NCBI RefSeq assembly: GCF_033807535.1
Contig: NZ_CP136856.1
Location: forward strand, 1,731,001 to 1,795,000
Source of the DNA: Oceanisphaera sp. IT1-181
GTDB taxonomy: Bacteria; Pseudomonadota; Gammaproteobacteria; Enterobacterales; Aeromonadaceae
Length of the DNA: 64,000 bases
Direction: 5' to 3'
Made by a program: the position numbers and the translations under genes. Positions 1-8,915 of the stretch are shown piece by piece (positions within the stretch are counted from its first letter, which is position 1; every line of letters starts with the position of its first letter). The notes below the pieces were generated by a model, which saw nothing but the letters and a program-made list of their open reading frames with translations, did no database searches and was not told the DNA's origin.

Positions 1-831
1 GTCTTGTCTCGCTTAAAAGATCCTGAAAACTCTAACCTTTACTCCAAAATGCGGGTCTATAACGGGGAGAGTTTGAAAGACACGGATCCTAAGGCTAAGT
101 CCTACCAGGAGTATCGAGACTACGCGGGCGTGGATGAGGGTATGAGCGGCTTATCGACCCGTTTTGCCTTTAAAATCTTATCGCGGGTGTTTAACTTCGA
201 CCACACGGAGATAGCCGCCAACCCAGTGCACTTGTTCTATGTACTGGAGCAACAAATTGAGCGTGAACAATTTGCTCAAGAGACGCACGACCGCTACTTA
301 GAGTTTATTAAGGGCCACCTTATTCCTAAGTATGTGGAGTTTATTGGTAAAGAAATTCAAACCGCTTATTTAGAGTCCTACTCCGAGTACGGGCAAAATA
401 TCTTTGACCGCTACGTGGTGTATGCAGACTTTTGGATCCAAGATCAGGAATATCGGGATCCGGATACAGGCCAGCTGTTTGACCGTTCAGCCCTCAACGC
501 CGAACTGGAGAAAATAGAAAAGCCAGCGGGCATTAGTAACCCCAAAGACTTCCGTAACGAGATAGTGAACTTTGTGTTGCGGGCACGCGCCAATAACGCC
601 GGTAAGAATCCGAACTGGACCAGTTACGAGAAGCTCAGAACCGTAATCGAGAAGAAAATGTTTTCGAATACAGAAGAGCTATTACCGGTCATCTCCTTTA
701 ATGCCAAGACCAGTGCTGATGAACAGAAAAAACACGATGATTTTGTCGCCCGCATGATGGAGAAAGGTTATACCCGTAAACAGGTTCGATTATTATCTGA
801 GTGGTATCTGCGCGTGCGCAAGTCCACTTAA
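1..831 (+). CDS. prkA: PrkA/YeaG serine protein kinase, C-terminal part (5' end outside window)
   Basis: The frame is open from the first base, so the gene starts upstream. About 276 C-terminal residues are visible, against roughly 640 for whole YeaG/PrkA. The AAA+ ATP-binding domain is therefore missing, and what is seen corresponds to the PrkA C-terminal domain, ending in a basic stretch (KQVRLLSEWYLRVRK). PrkA is a cytoplasmic serine kinase linked to starvation and stress responses. It is followed after 22 bases by yeaH and then ycgB, the conserved three-gene module, which supports the call strongly. A TTG at base 4 is not the true start. Confidence 0.93.
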   Translation, partial: VLSRLKDPENSNLYSKMRVYNGESLKDTDPKAKSYQEYRDYAGVDEGMSGLSTRFAFKILSRVFNFDHTEIAANPVHLFYVLEQQIEREQFAQETHDRYLEFIKGHLIPKYVEFIGKEIQTAYLESYSEYGQNIFDRYVVYADFWIQDQEYRDPDTGQLFDRSALNAELEKIEKPAGISNPKDFRNEIVNFVLRARANNAGKNPNWTSYEKLRTVIEKKMFSNTEELLPVISFNAKTSADEQKKHDDFVARMMEKGYTRKQVRLLSEWYLRVRKST

Positions 832-853
832 TAAGTGAGCGTTGGGGGAAATT

Positions 854-2137
854 ATGGCGCATTTTATCGACAGACGACTAAATGGCCGCAACAAAAGCGC
901 TGTCAACCGGCAGCGCTTTATCCGCCGCTACCAACAACAACTAAAAAAAGCGGTGTCAGATGCGGTGCTTAAACGCAGTATTCAGGACATAGATAACGGG
1001 GAGAGTGTCTCTATCCCGACCCGTGATATTTCTGAGCCTATCTTTCATCAAGGCAAGGGAGGCCTGAGGGAGCAGGTACACCCGGGCAACGACCAATTTA
1101 TTGCTGGTGATAAGATCGACCGTCCCTTAGGCGGAGGATCTGGCGGCAGTGGTAGCGGCGACGCCAGCAATCAAGGCGAAGGCCAAGACGACTTTCACTT
1201 TGATATCTCTAAAGACGAATACTTAGACTTATTGTTCGATGGCCTTGAGCTGCCCAATTTGGAGAAGAACAAGCTCAATAAGATCAATGAAATGAAAACC
1301 TTTAGGGCCGGCTACTCCGCGGCAGGCGTGCCGGCTAACATCAATATTGTACGCTCACTGCGCCAATCGTTAGCGCGGCGCATGGCGCTGCAAGTGGGTA
1401 AACGCAAAACCGTGGCCGAGTTGGAGCGAGAATTACTGGAGTTGGGTCGCCACCCCTCGCGCAATTTCGCACGCATTCAAGAACTAGAGCTAGAAATTAT
1501 CGAGCTCAAACGGCGCATTGCCGCCGTCCCTTTTATTGATACCTTTGATTTGCGCTTTAATAACTTTGTACAGCGCCCGGTGCCCTCCACCCAAGCGGTG
1601 ATGTTTTGCTTGATGGACGTCTCCGGCTCCATGGATCAAGCCACCAAAGACATGGCCAAGCGTTTCTACCTGCTGCTGTATATGTTTTTAACCCGTACTT
1701 ATAAAAACGTGGAGGTGGTGTTTATTCGCCATCACACTCAAGCCAAAGAAGTGGACGAGCAGGAGTTCTTTTACTCGCAAGAAACCGGCGGCACTATTGT
1801 GTCCAGCGCCTTGCGTTTAATGAAAGAAGTCATAGACGACCGCTACCCCCCGCAGCAATGGAATATTTATGCGGCCCAAGCTTCAGATGGCGATAACTGG
1901 GCCGACGATTCTCCCTTGTGTAAGAAACTGCTCGGTGACGATTTACTGTCGATGCTGCGCTATTACGCTTATATCGAAATTACTAATCGGGCTCATCAAA
2001 GTTTATGGCAAGAATATGAAGTGCTGGCTCAGGACTTCCCTAACTTTGCCATGGAGCATATACGCACGGTCGATGACATCTATCCGGTATTTCGTGAACT
2101 CTTTAAAAAACAAGCGGTGAGAGGCGCCCATGACTGA
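854..2137 (+). CDS. yeaH: YeaH/YhbH family protein (DUF444, VWA-like)
   Basis: This is a 427-residue protein of the UPF0229/DUF444 family, partner of PrkA and SpoVR in stress and starvation responses; its biochemical role is unsettled. A glycine/serine-rich linker (GGGSGGSGSG) lies near residue 100. A metal-ion-dependent-adhesion-like motif DVSGS lies near residue 255, as in von Willebrand A domains. A TTG start 12 bases upstream is possible, but the ATG at 854 is preceded by a strong purine-rich site (GGGGGAA at 844-850) and gives the usual N-terminus MAHFIDRR. It overlaps the next gene by eight bases, so the two are translationally coupled. Confidence 0.95.
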   Translation: MAHFIDRRLNGRNKSAVNRQRFIRRYQQQLKKAVSDAVLKRSIQDIDNGESVSIPTRDISEPIFHQGKGGLREQVHPGNDQFIAGDKIDRPLGGGSGGSGSGDASNQGEGQDDFHFDISKDEYLDLLFDGLELPNLEKNKLNKINEMKTFRAGYSAAGVPANINIVRSLRQSLARRMALQVGKRKTVAELERELLELGRHPSRNFARIQELELEIIELKRRIAAVPFIDTFDLRFNNFVQRPVPSTQAVMFCLMDVSGSMDQATKDMAKRFYLLLYMFLTRTYKNVEVVFIRHHTQAKEVDEQEFFYSQETGGTIVSSALRLMKEVIDDRYPPQQWNIYAAQASDGDNWADDSPLCKKLLGDDLLSMLRYYAYIEITNRAHQSLWQEYEVLAQDFPNFAMEHIRTVDDIYPVFRELFKKQAVRGAHD

Positions 2138-3644
2138 AACCCTACGCCAAGTCCGTCCGCTCAGTGACGGCCCTGAATGGAGTTTTGAGCTACTCGAAGC
2201 CTATCATCAGGAAATTGCCCGCATCGCCAAAGGCTATCGCCTAAGCACTTATCCTAACCAAATTGAGATCATTACCGGTGAGCAAATGCTCGATGCTTAC
2301 TCCAGTATCGGTATGCCGATCGGCTATCACCATTGGTCTTACGGTAAGAAATTCATTCAAAGCGAACAAAACTACAAGCGGGGTCAGATGGGATTGGCCT
2401 ATGAAATCGTGATCAACTCCAGTCCCTGCATTGCTTACTTAATGGAAGAAAACACACTGCCGATGCAAGCATTGGTGATTGCCCATGCCTGTTACGGCCA
2501 TAACTCATTTTTTAAGAACAATTATCTGTTTAAAGCGTGGACCGATGCCGAGTCCATTATCGACTACCTTTTGTTTGCTAAACACTACATCAGTGAATGC
2601 GAAGACAAACACGGTATCGCCCAAGTAGAGGCCATTCTCGACAGTTGCCATGCGTTAATGAGCTATGGGGTAGACCGCTACAAGCGCCCACAGCAGCTGT
2701 CATTAGCCGAAGAGCGACGTCGTCAAAAATCCCGTGAAAGTTATTTGCAAACTCAGGTCAATGAACTGTGGAAAACGCTACCCCGCTCTGACGACACTAA
2801 AGCCGAGCAAGAGCGCCGTTATCCCGCTGAGCCGGAAGAAAACTTGCTGTATTTCATTGAAAAACATGCGCCGCTGCTCGAACCTTGGCAACGGGAGCTG
2901 GTGCGTATCGTGCGCAAGATCAGCCAGTATTTTTATCCGCAAAAGCAAACCCAAGTCATGAACGAAGGCTGGGCTACCTTCTGGCACTACACCATTACTC
3001 AGCACATGTATGACGAGGGCTTAGTTACCGACAGCTTTATGATGGAAGTGTTACACAACCACACCAATGTGGTGTATCAACCGCCCTATACCAGTCAGCA
3101 CTACTCAGGCATTAACCCTTATGCACTGGGCTTTGCCATGTTTATGGACTTACGGCGTATTTGTGAGCAGCCCACGGCAGAAGATAAAGCTTGGTTTCCG
3201 GATATCGCCGGCTCAGATTGGGTAACCACCCTGCACTTTGCCATGGAGAACTTTAAGGACGAAAGCTTTATCAGTCAGTTTCTCTCGCCCAAGGTCATGC
3301 GCGACTTGCGTCTGTTTGCGGTTAGTGATGATGACACACGAAACTTTTTACAAATTTCTGCCATACACGATGAGCAAGGCTACCAACAGCTCCGGCAAAA
3401 ACTGTCTAACCAATATAACTTGGCCAATTTAGAGCCCAACATTCAGGTCTATAACGTGGCACTTAAAGGAGACCGCTCTTTAACCTTGCGCTATGTCGCG
3501 CACAACCGCATTCCGCTGTCTGACTCCAGCCACCAAGTGCTGAAGCATGTGCATCGCTTGTGGGGGTTTGATGTGGTGTTAGAACAAGAAGTGGCTGACG
3601 GTAGCGCCTCTATTATCGGCCGCTGCCCTAAGCGCGAGCTATAA
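2130..3644 (+). CDS. ycgB: SpoVR family protein YcgB
   Basis: This 504-residue protein belongs to the SpoVR/YcgB family, usual length about 510. The family was named for a Bacillus spore-cortex gene; in enterobacteria YcgB is a stress-induced cytoplasmic protein of unknown chemistry that occurs next to PrkA and YeaH. Conserved histidine-rich stretches are visible, for example YHHWSYGKKF near residue 70, HACYGHNSFFKNN near residue 117 and MNEGWATFWHY near residue 275; they resemble a metal site, which is inference. The start ATG lies inside the end of yeaH. It is the last gene of the three-gene unit and is followed by a terminator. Confidence 0.95.
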   Translation: MTETLRQVRPLSDGPEWSFELLEAYHQEIARIAKGYRLSTYPNQIEIITGEQMLDAYSSIGMPIGYHHWSYGKKFIQSEQNYKRGQMGLAYEIVINSSPCIAYLMEENTLPMQALVIAHACYGHNSFFKNNYLFKAWTDAESIIDYLLFAKHYISECEDKHGIAQVEAILDSCHALMSYGVDRYKRPQQLSLAEERRRQKSRESYLQTQVNELWKTLPRSDDTKAEQERRYPAEPEENLLYFIEKHAPLLEPWQRELVRIVRKISQYFYPQKQTQVMNEGWATFWHYTITQHMYDEGLVTDSFMMEVLHNHTNVVYQPPYTSQHYSGINPYALGFAMFMDLRRICEQPTAEDKAWFPDIAGSDWVTTLHFAMENFKDESFISQFLSPKVMRDLRLFAVSDDDTRNFLQISAIHDEQGYQQLRQKLSNQYNLANLEPNIQVYNVALKGDRSLTLRYVAHNRIPLSDSSHQVLKHVHRLWGFDVVLEQEVADGSASIIGRCPKREL

Positions 3645-3696
3645 GCCCGCGCTTATGTTCAATACCTAATGCATCAGGTATATCTGAATAACCATT

Positions 3697-3732
3697 AAAA
3701 AAGGTCGACCTAGTTACTAGGCCGACCTTTTT
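3697..3732. terminator. Bidirectional intrinsic terminator between ycgB and fadR
   Basis: An A-rich run leads into a stem GGTCG-a-CCTAG / CTAGG-c-CGACC with a 3-base loop, followed by five T. It has T-runs on both strands and sits between converging ycgB and fadR, so it can serve both. Confidence 0.85.
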
Positions 3733-3771
3733 GTGTCGCTACTGACATTAAGCGCCATCGCTCTAATTAAA

Positions 3772-4566
3772 TTAGGTTGGAGACACAAAGCCTACTGGCA
3801 ATTGCTCACGCATCTCTCCCCATAATAGGCCTGATGCTTTACCGTATTCTCGGACCAAGTCGACGATTTCGCTGCCATTACCCTCAGCGGCCAAGGTCGA
3901 TAATGTCTGATAATAGTCAATCGCCAATTGGCGCGCCGCCGGCGAGGCAAAGTAATAACGCCCCACCCGACAATATAACCCCTTAAAGCCATTCAAAATC
4001 AGACCGTAAATGGGATTGCCAGAGGCATAGGCAAGCTTATGGTGCAGCTCATAATCAAAGGCGGCAAAGGCATCTGCATCATCGTTTAGCAAGCTTAAAT
4101 CCGCAGTGGCGTGGGCCACCTGCTCGGGATTGTTTTTAACGGCGGCGCGAATAAAGATGCAACTAATGTGGGTGCGCGCCGACAACAGATGCTCAATGAG
4201 CTCCGGCATTTTATCTTCATCAAGGCGGGCCAAGGTTTCGAGAATATTAAGGCTAGAGGTTTCCCAAAAATTATTTACCTTAGTCGGCTTACCGTGTTGT
4301 ATGGTCAACCAGCCATCGCGCGCCAGGCGTTGTAACACCTCACGCAAGGTGGTGCGCGTCACACCAATCAGCTCAGACAACTCACGCTCTGCAGGCAAAA
4401 TAGAACCGGGCGCAAAATGGCTGTTCCAAATGGATTCTATGATATATTGCTCCGCAAAATTAGCGGGGCTGTGCGCCTTAATAACACTGGTCTTACTCGC
4501 CGGTGTTTTAAGCGCATTGGTCTTAGTCGCTCGGGTGTTAATGATATTGGCCGCCTTCATTACCAT
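3772..4566 (-). CDS. fadR: Fatty acid metabolism regulator FadR with an unusual N-terminal extension
   Basis: This GntR-family repressor/activator of fatty acid degradation and synthesis binds DNA and releases it on binding long-chain acyl-CoA. The winged helix is almost identical to E. coli FadR (ILPAERELSELIGVTRTTL) and the C-terminal acyl-CoA domain follows (ASGNPIYGLILNG). E. coli FadR is 239 residues and starts MVIKAQSPA. Here the matching SVIKAHSPA has no start codon at that point, and translation must begin about 27 codons upstream (ATG at 4566 or 4560), giving about 264 residues. The extra segment is built of 10-residue repeats (see findings). A longer reading to 4683 is possible but has no support. 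fadD, a classic FadR target, lies 8 kb away. Confidence 0.93.
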   Translation of the reverse strand: MVMKAANIINTRATKTNALKTPASKTSVIKAHSPANFAEQYIIESIWNSHFAPGSILPAERELSELIGVTRTTLREVLQRLARDGWLTIQHGKPTKVNNFWETSSLNILETLARLDEDKMPELIEHLLSARTHISCIFIRAAVKNNPEQVAHATADLSLLNDDADAFAAFDYELHHKLAYASGNPIYGLILNGFKGLYCRVGRYYFASPAARQLAIDYYQTLSTLAAEGNGSEIVDLVREYGKASGLLWGEMREQLPVGFVSPT

Positions 4567-4761
4567 GGGATCACTCAGCTTGCCTGAGTTGCATGAATTT
4601 TTTTGGCTTACGGCCGTCACTAACCGCAAGTAAATGAATGGCGTGATAATAACAGAGCTGACCAGTGCGCGACAAGCGTTCAACGGCCCCCTTCACAGTA
4701 AGCCTATTGCATGGCTAACATATGGGCCGCCCCGTTTTCTCCGATAGAGGTAATATTTTCG

Positions 4762-5283
4762 ATGCAAAGATTATTCAGGTTTTCTCGCGTCCGTCAGGCG
4801 TGGGCATTACTCACCTTAGGCTCGGCCTTGTTATTAGCCATAGCGCTGTTTTTTCAATACGGCTTAAAGATGGCGCCCTGTGTGATGTGCGTTTATCAAA
4901 GGGCGGCCTTGGTCGGTGTTATGTTAGCCGGCGCCTTAGGTTGGCTAGCACCCCGCCAGCCTCTACTCAGTACCATTGCCATGCTGGGATGGCTAGCGGC
5001 GGCCAGCAAAGGCTTGTTGCTCGCTAAGGAGCACATTCACTATCAATTTAATCCCTCGCCCTTCGCTAAGTGCACCACAGTGGCCGAGTTTCCAAGCTGG
5101 CTGCCACTGGAACGTTTACTGCCCAGTGTGTTCTTCCCCACTGGTGATTGTGCAGATGTAAGCTGGAGCTGGTTGGCTTTAAGCATGCCTCAATGGCTAT
5201 TAGGAATATTTGCAGTGCTCGCCGCCTTGGCGCTGTTGTTTATTGTGGTGAGGTTGGTGGGGACGATGAAGCGTGAGGTGTGA
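4762..5283 (+). CDS. dsbB: Disulfide bond formation protein DsbB
   Basis: This inner-membrane quinone reductase reoxidises periplasmic DsbA. The 173-residue product has four membrane segments and both redox pairs: PCVMC at residues 40-43, and C104 with C130 in the second periplasmic loop, spaced as in E. coli DsbB. The conserved PQWLLGIF lies near the last helix. The ATG at 4762 is chosen because it gives the normal N-terminus and has GAGG upstream; an upstream ATG at 4711 would add 17 atypical residues. The last codons and the stop codon lie inside a 7-base tandem repeat, so the C-terminus may vary between strains. Confidence 0.95.
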   Translation: MQRLFRFSRVRQAWALLTLGSALLLAIALFFQYGLKMAPCVMCVYQRAALVGVMLAGALGWLAPRQPLLSTIAMLGWLAAASKGLLLAKEHIHYQFNPSPFAKCTTVAEFPSWLPLERLLPSVFFPTGDCADVSWSWLALSMPQWLLGIFAVLAALALLFIVVRLVGTMKREV

Positions 5284-5320
5284 GGTGTGAGGTGTGAGGT
5301 GTGAGGTGTGAGGTGTGAGG
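5273..5320. repeat. 7-bp tandem repeat (GTGAGGT, ~6.9 copies) across the dsbB stop
   Basis: GTGAGGT repeats from 5273 to 5320 without interruption. The unit length is not a multiple of three, and the dsbB stop codon (5281-5283) is in the second unit, so most units are untranslated. From 5321 to 5473 I see no gene. Confidence 0.95.
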
Positions 5321-5473
5321 CAAGAATATAGCGCCGAGCTAAACAAAAACCAGCGCTAGCGATATCAGCAAGCTGCGCCCATGTAGTAGCGTGCTTTAGC
5401 CGCTAAAACCTGCATAGCAGGTTCTGATACAACATCAACCTAAGTTCAGACTTCGCGCAGAATCCCATCTTTT

Positions 5474-5651
5474 GTAGAGGCCATCTTTAGTCGGCCGGTG
5501 GCGCGTAGCGCCACCAAAATCTTCAAACCGCACGGCGTTGACAAAGGCCACCTACAAAACACACCTCGTTTAACATTGATGTGGTTTGTAGGCTCTTGTT
5601 TTACTGCGTAACTCTTTACCTAAGATAAGGGCCAGCTAAAGCGGCCTCTAC
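5474..5651. repeat. Second-type interspersed element with GTAGAGGCC terminal inverted repeats
   Basis: The ends are inverted copies over about 23 bases: GTAGAGGCC, two variable bases, CTTTAG, two variable bases, GGCC. Inside are a 17-bp palindrome (GTGGCGCGTAGCGCCAC) and a longer hairpin with ends CCTACAAA and TTTGTAGG. A closely similar segment that lacks the left end lies at 62801-62941. No open frame of note lies within, so it is non-autonomous. Confidence 0.8.
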
Positions 5652-5673
5652 ACGCTTTACCCCTCACAACCAG

Positions 5674-6108
5674 TTAACTGGCCCAAGTAATAATATGCTC
5701 TTCCCAGGCGCCGGCTTTAGACTCAGGCACGACCTTACCCCGCACCGATTGTCCAGCTTGGTGCATGGCGCTTTTAGAGCCGGTGCGCAGCGGATGCCAA
5801 GCAGGCAAAGACTGGCCTTCGGCTAATAAGCGATAGGCGCAGGTAGAGGGCAGCCAAAAATAATCATCCAGCTTATCCCGCGTGATCTTTAAACAGTCCG
5901 GCACTATGTCAAACCGGTTTTCGTAGTTACTGCACGCGCAGCTGTGGGTATTCAGTAATTCACAGGACACATTGGTGTGGATCAGCTCATCCGTATCTTC
6001 GTCAATCAGTTTATTGAGACAGCATTTACCACAGCCGTCACACAAGGCTTCCCATTCCTGATCCGACATTTCATCTAGGCTCTTGGTATGCCAAAAATTG
6101 CTTTGCAT
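5674..6108 (-). CDS. ycgN: YcgN family cysteine-cluster protein (UPF0260)
   Basis: This 144-residue cytoplasmic protein of the YcgN/YkgJ family has the typical cysteine cluster CDGCGKCC near residue 23 and further cysteines (SCELLNTHSCAC). The family is annotated as a putative zinc- or iron-binding protein; its function is unknown. E. coli YcgN is about 150 residues. The ATG at 6108 follows a good ribosome site (AGGATAAAATA) that lies in the end of ycgM, so the two are coupled. The ycgM-ycgN order is as in E. coli. Confidence 0.92.
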   Translation of the reverse strand: MQSNFWHTKSLDEMSDQEWEALCDGCGKCCLNKLIDEDTDELIHTNVSCELLNTHSCACSNYENRFDIVPDCLKITRDKLDDYFWLPSTCAYRLLAEGQSLPAWHPLRTGSKSAMHQAGQSVRGKVVPESKAGAWEEHIITWAS

Positions 6109-6112
6109 TATT

Positions 6113-6775
6113 TTATCCTGCTACGACCGCATTAAAACGGTATTGACCGTCAAGTTGCAGCTCAAGTGAATCTTTTGCCAGTAGCTCGCCAACGCCCTTA
6201 GGGGTGCCGGTGAGCACGATATCGCCGGGGTTAAGGGTGAAACACCGGCTCATTTCGGTCAGTAATAACCCTACTGGCCACATTAAATCTCGGGTATTAC
6301 CCACTTGGCGAAGTTGACCATTCACCGCTAACGAAAACTCAAGCTCACTGAGGCGATTGACGCAATCCGGTACGACAAAAGGGCTAATCGGACAACTACC
6401 ATCAAACGCTTTCGCTCGCTCCCAAGGGTGACCTTGAGCTTTCAATTTATCTTGTACATCACGCAGCGTTAAATCCAGCGCCACGCCCACTCCCACAATG
6501 CCCGCCAGCGCTTCGGCCTCATCTGCATGACACAAACGCCGTCCAATCAAGAGTGCCACTTCCACTTCATGGTGAATCGCGCCCAAGCCCTTAGGCAACA
6601 CTAAGGGTGCCGATAGGTTGACTAAGCTGCTGGCCGGCTTGATAAACAGCAGCGGCTCGCTCGGAATGGGATTATTGAGCTCAGTGGCATGATCTCGATA
6701 GCTGCGTCCCACACACACCACTTTACCTACGCCGTAAGGCAGCGGTTGCCCTTGTATGTCCAGATGTTGATACAT
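6113..6775 (-). CDS. ycgM: Fumarylacetoacetate hydrolase family protein YcgM
   Basis: This 220-residue protein is a single FAH-fold domain, full length for YcgM. Typical FAH features are seen: VGRSYRDHA near the N-terminus, HHEVEVALLIG with the metal-binding glutamates, and LTGTPKGVG near the C-terminus. Members of this branch act as acylpyruvate hydrolases or oxaloacetate tautomerases/decarboxylases; the substrate here cannot be decided from sequence alone. It lies four bases upstream of ycgN on the same strand. Confidence 0.93.
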   Translation of the reverse strand: MYQHLDIQGQPLPYGVGKVVCVGRSYRDHATELNNPIPSEPLLFIKPASSLVNLSAPLVLPKGLGAIHHEVEVALLIGRRLCHADEAEALAGIVGVGVALDLTLRDVQDKLKAQGHPWERAKAFDGSCPISPFVVPDCVNRLSELEFSLAVNGQLRQVGNTRDLMWPVGLLLTEMSRCFTLNPGDIVLTGTPKGVGELLAKDSLELQLDGQYRFNAVVAG

Positions 6776-6990
6776 GAGACGCTCCTCTTGGCGTGAAATA
6801 GTCTGCTATATTGAAGAGCCGAATATCAGGCTTCACTTAAATTCTGAGATTTAAGGCTACCTCATATTTTATGGCGAACAGATATTTTAAGACTAATTAG
6901 TTGTTTGTTAAGTTTAGTAGCTTACTAAGTGAGTGGCTTGCTGAGCGTTCGAATAAAACACAGCAGCCGAAGCTGCCGTATCATTATATG

Positions 6991-7272
6991 CTACTCTCGG
7001 CTTTGAGCCTGTTGCTCTTTAAATTGCTTAAGCAAATCCTCAGGCGGCGGTGGCAATTGCAGATAATACCCTTGCGAAATGAGCGCGGCGCGCACTTTGC
7101 TTAAGTCTGCTTGCCCCAAATGAGTTTTAGTGGCCAAGTTAATGATCATGGTCAATTTAGGAGTGCCGAACGTCTGCAACAAAGGGGCAGGTACGCGAGC
7201 GAAGTCGTCGCGTCGTTCAACAAAAAGATAGGTTTCTGCCTTGATTAGGCTTTTATATACTACAGATAACAT
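6991..7272 (-). CDS. ycgL: YcgL domain protein
   Basis: This 93-residue protein matches the small YcgL family (LSVVYKSLIKAETYLFVERRDDF at the N-terminus, QGYYLQLPPPPEDLL near the end). The family is cytoplasmic and of unknown function; in E. coli it also sits beside minC. It is divergent from minC across a 105-base gap with a good -10 (TATAAT at 7282-7287) directed at minC. The 215 bases between this gene and ycgM show no gene. Confidence 0.92.
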   Translation of the reverse strand: MLSVVYKSLIKAETYLFVERRDDFARVPAPLLQTFGTPKLTMIINLATKTHLGQADLSKVRAALISQGYYLQLPPPPEDLLKQFKEQQAQSRE

Positions 7273-7377
7273 GGAAATTGCTATAATCCGTCGGCTTTAT
7301 TGCCAGTAAGGTCGCCAAACTATAACATCAGCGCGACCAATAACAAAAAGGATTAGATCCTTGGGGGACAGCCGCTT

Positions 7378-8076
7378 ATGGCGGAGCATGGTATTGAATT
7401 AAAAGGCAGCAGCTTTACTCTTTCTGTGGTGCACATAGCGGAACAGGATATCAATGAAGTAAGGCGGCTGTTGGCAGAAAAAATAGCCGTGGCGCCGGCT
7501 TTTTTTCGCGCTGCACCTTTAGTAATTAATATTGAAAAGCTACTGCAGGCTCCTGACTTTACTGCATTGGCCAACACACTTAGAGAACTCGACTTAGTGC
7601 CGGTGGGTATCACGGGCGCTAAAGATGACGCGACTCGAGCGGCGGCGCGGGCCGCCGGTTTGGCGGTGATCAGCAGTGGTAAAGCCACCACAGCCGTCAC
7701 CCCTACCTATATCGAGCCAAAAGAGCCTCCGGCCGAACTGCTCAATTTGCCCAATACTAAGGTGCATCGGGGGCCGGTGCGTTCCGGTCAACAACTTTAT
7801 GCACCTAATGGCTCGCTGGTAGTACTGGGCTCAGTCAGTAATGGTGCTGAAGTTATCGCCGATGACAGTGTTCATATATACGGCCAGCTGCGCGGTCGCG
7901 CCGTCGCAGGCGCGAAAGGCAATGAGTCGGCACGTATTTATTGCCAACAACTCATGGCTGAGCTGGTGTCAGTCGCAGGCCATTACCAAATAAGTGCAGG
8001 ATTACAAGGTGAACACTGGGAACAGGCGGTCACTATATCTTTGGTCGACGAGCAATTAACGTTCGATCTACTCTAA
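7378..8076 (+). CDS. minC: Septum site-determining protein MinC
   Basis: This inhibitor of FtsZ polymerisation blocks division at the poles when recruited by MinD. The 232-residue length is normal. The N-terminal FtsZ-interacting domain opens with GIELKGSSFTLSVVH; after a linker, the C-terminal beta-helix MinD- and septum-targeting domain runs from about residue 125 (VHRGPVRSGQQLYAPNGSLV, GAKGNESARIYC). The ATG at 7378 has GGGGGA 10 bases upstream. It is the first gene of a minCDE operon, 23 bases before minD. Confidence 0.96.
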   Translation: MAEHGIELKGSSFTLSVVHIAEQDINEVRRLLAEKIAVAPAFFRAAPLVINIEKLLQAPDFTALANTLRELDLVPVGITGAKDDATRAAARAAGLAVISSGKATTAVTPTYIEPKEPPAELLNLPNTKVHRGPVRSGQQLYAPNGSLVVLGSVSNGAEVIADDSVHIYGQLRGRAVAGAKGNESARIYCQQLMAELVSVAGHYQISAGLQGEHWEQAVTISLVDEQLTFDLL

Positions 8077-8099
8077 TTTTACGATTTTAGGAAGCAAAT

Positions 8100-8912
8100 A
8101 TGGCTCGAATTATCGTTGTCACCTCAGGTAAAGGGGGGGTGGGTAAAACAACCTCCAGTGCGGCCATTGGTACCGGTTTAGCCGTGCTAGGTCACAAAAC
8201 AGCCGTTATCGACTTCGATATCGGCCTGCGTAACCTAGATTTGATCATGGGTTGTGAGCGTCGTGTGGTGTATGACTTTGTTAACGTCATCAACGGCGAT
8301 GCCAACTTAAATCAGGCGTTGATCCGCGATAAACGCGTAGAAAATCTCTATATTTTGCCCGCCTCGCAAACGCGAGACAAAGACGCACTGACCCGTGAAG
8401 GGGTAGAGAAAGTCTTGAAAGATTTAGCGGCCATGGACTTTAAATACATTATTTGTGACTCGCCAGCCGGCATAGAAACCGGTGCGCTGATCGCCTTGTA
8501 TTTCGCCGACGAAGCTATTATTACCACTAACCCAGAAGTGTCCTCGGTACGAGACTCTGATCGGGTGCTGGGCATTTTGTCGTCTAAATCTTGGCGTGCA
8601 GAGCAAAATATGGAGCCCATTAAAGAGCACCTGTTGCTGACCCGTTACTCGCCTGAGCGCGTTGCTCGCGGTGATATGTTGGCGGTACAAGACGTACAGG
8701 AAATTCTGGCCATTCCGCTGTTGGGTGTGATCCCAGAGTCACAAGCGGTATTAAAAGCTTCCAACGCCGGTGAGCCCGTGATCTTAGACGGAGAGTCGGA
8801 TGCAGGTCTTGCTTATGCCGATGCCGTCGCTCGCCTGTTAGGCGAAGAGCGCCCTTTCCGCTTCCTCGATGAAGAGAAAAAGGGATTTTTCAGCCGAATT
8901 TTTGGGAGTTAA
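8100..8912 (+). CDS. minD: Septum site-determining protein MinD
   Basis: This membrane-associated ATPase oscillates pole to pole with MinE and carries MinC. The 270-residue product has the deviant Walker A motif KGGVGKT at residues 11-17, DFDIGLRNLD, and a C-terminal amphipathic helix (GFFSRIFGS) for membrane binding. It is very close to E. coli MinD throughout. minE begins three bases after its stop. Confidence 0.97.
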   Translation: MARIIVVTSGKGGVGKTTSSAAIGTGLAVLGHKTAVIDFDIGLRNLDLIMGCERRVVYDFVNVINGDANLNQALIRDKRVENLYILPASQTRDKDALTREGVEKVLKDLAAMDFKYIICDSPAGIETGALIALYFADEAIITTNPEVSSVRDSDRVLGILSSKSWRAEQNMEPIKEHLLLTRYSPERVARGDMLAVQDVQEILAIPLLGVIPESQAVLKASNAGEPVILDGESDAGLAYADAVARLLGEERPFRFLDEEKKGFFSRIFGS

Positions 8913-8915
8913 CGC

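Noticed and set aside
6901..7104. Plus-strand open frame between ycgM and ycgL
   Set aside because: It overlaps the ycgL 3' end antisense, starts with TTG without a ribosome site and has no family resemblance.
8130..8137. Run of seven G in minD as a possible phase-variation tract
   Set aside because: It encodes the invariant Gly-Gly of the Walker A motif and occurs similarly in other minD genes.
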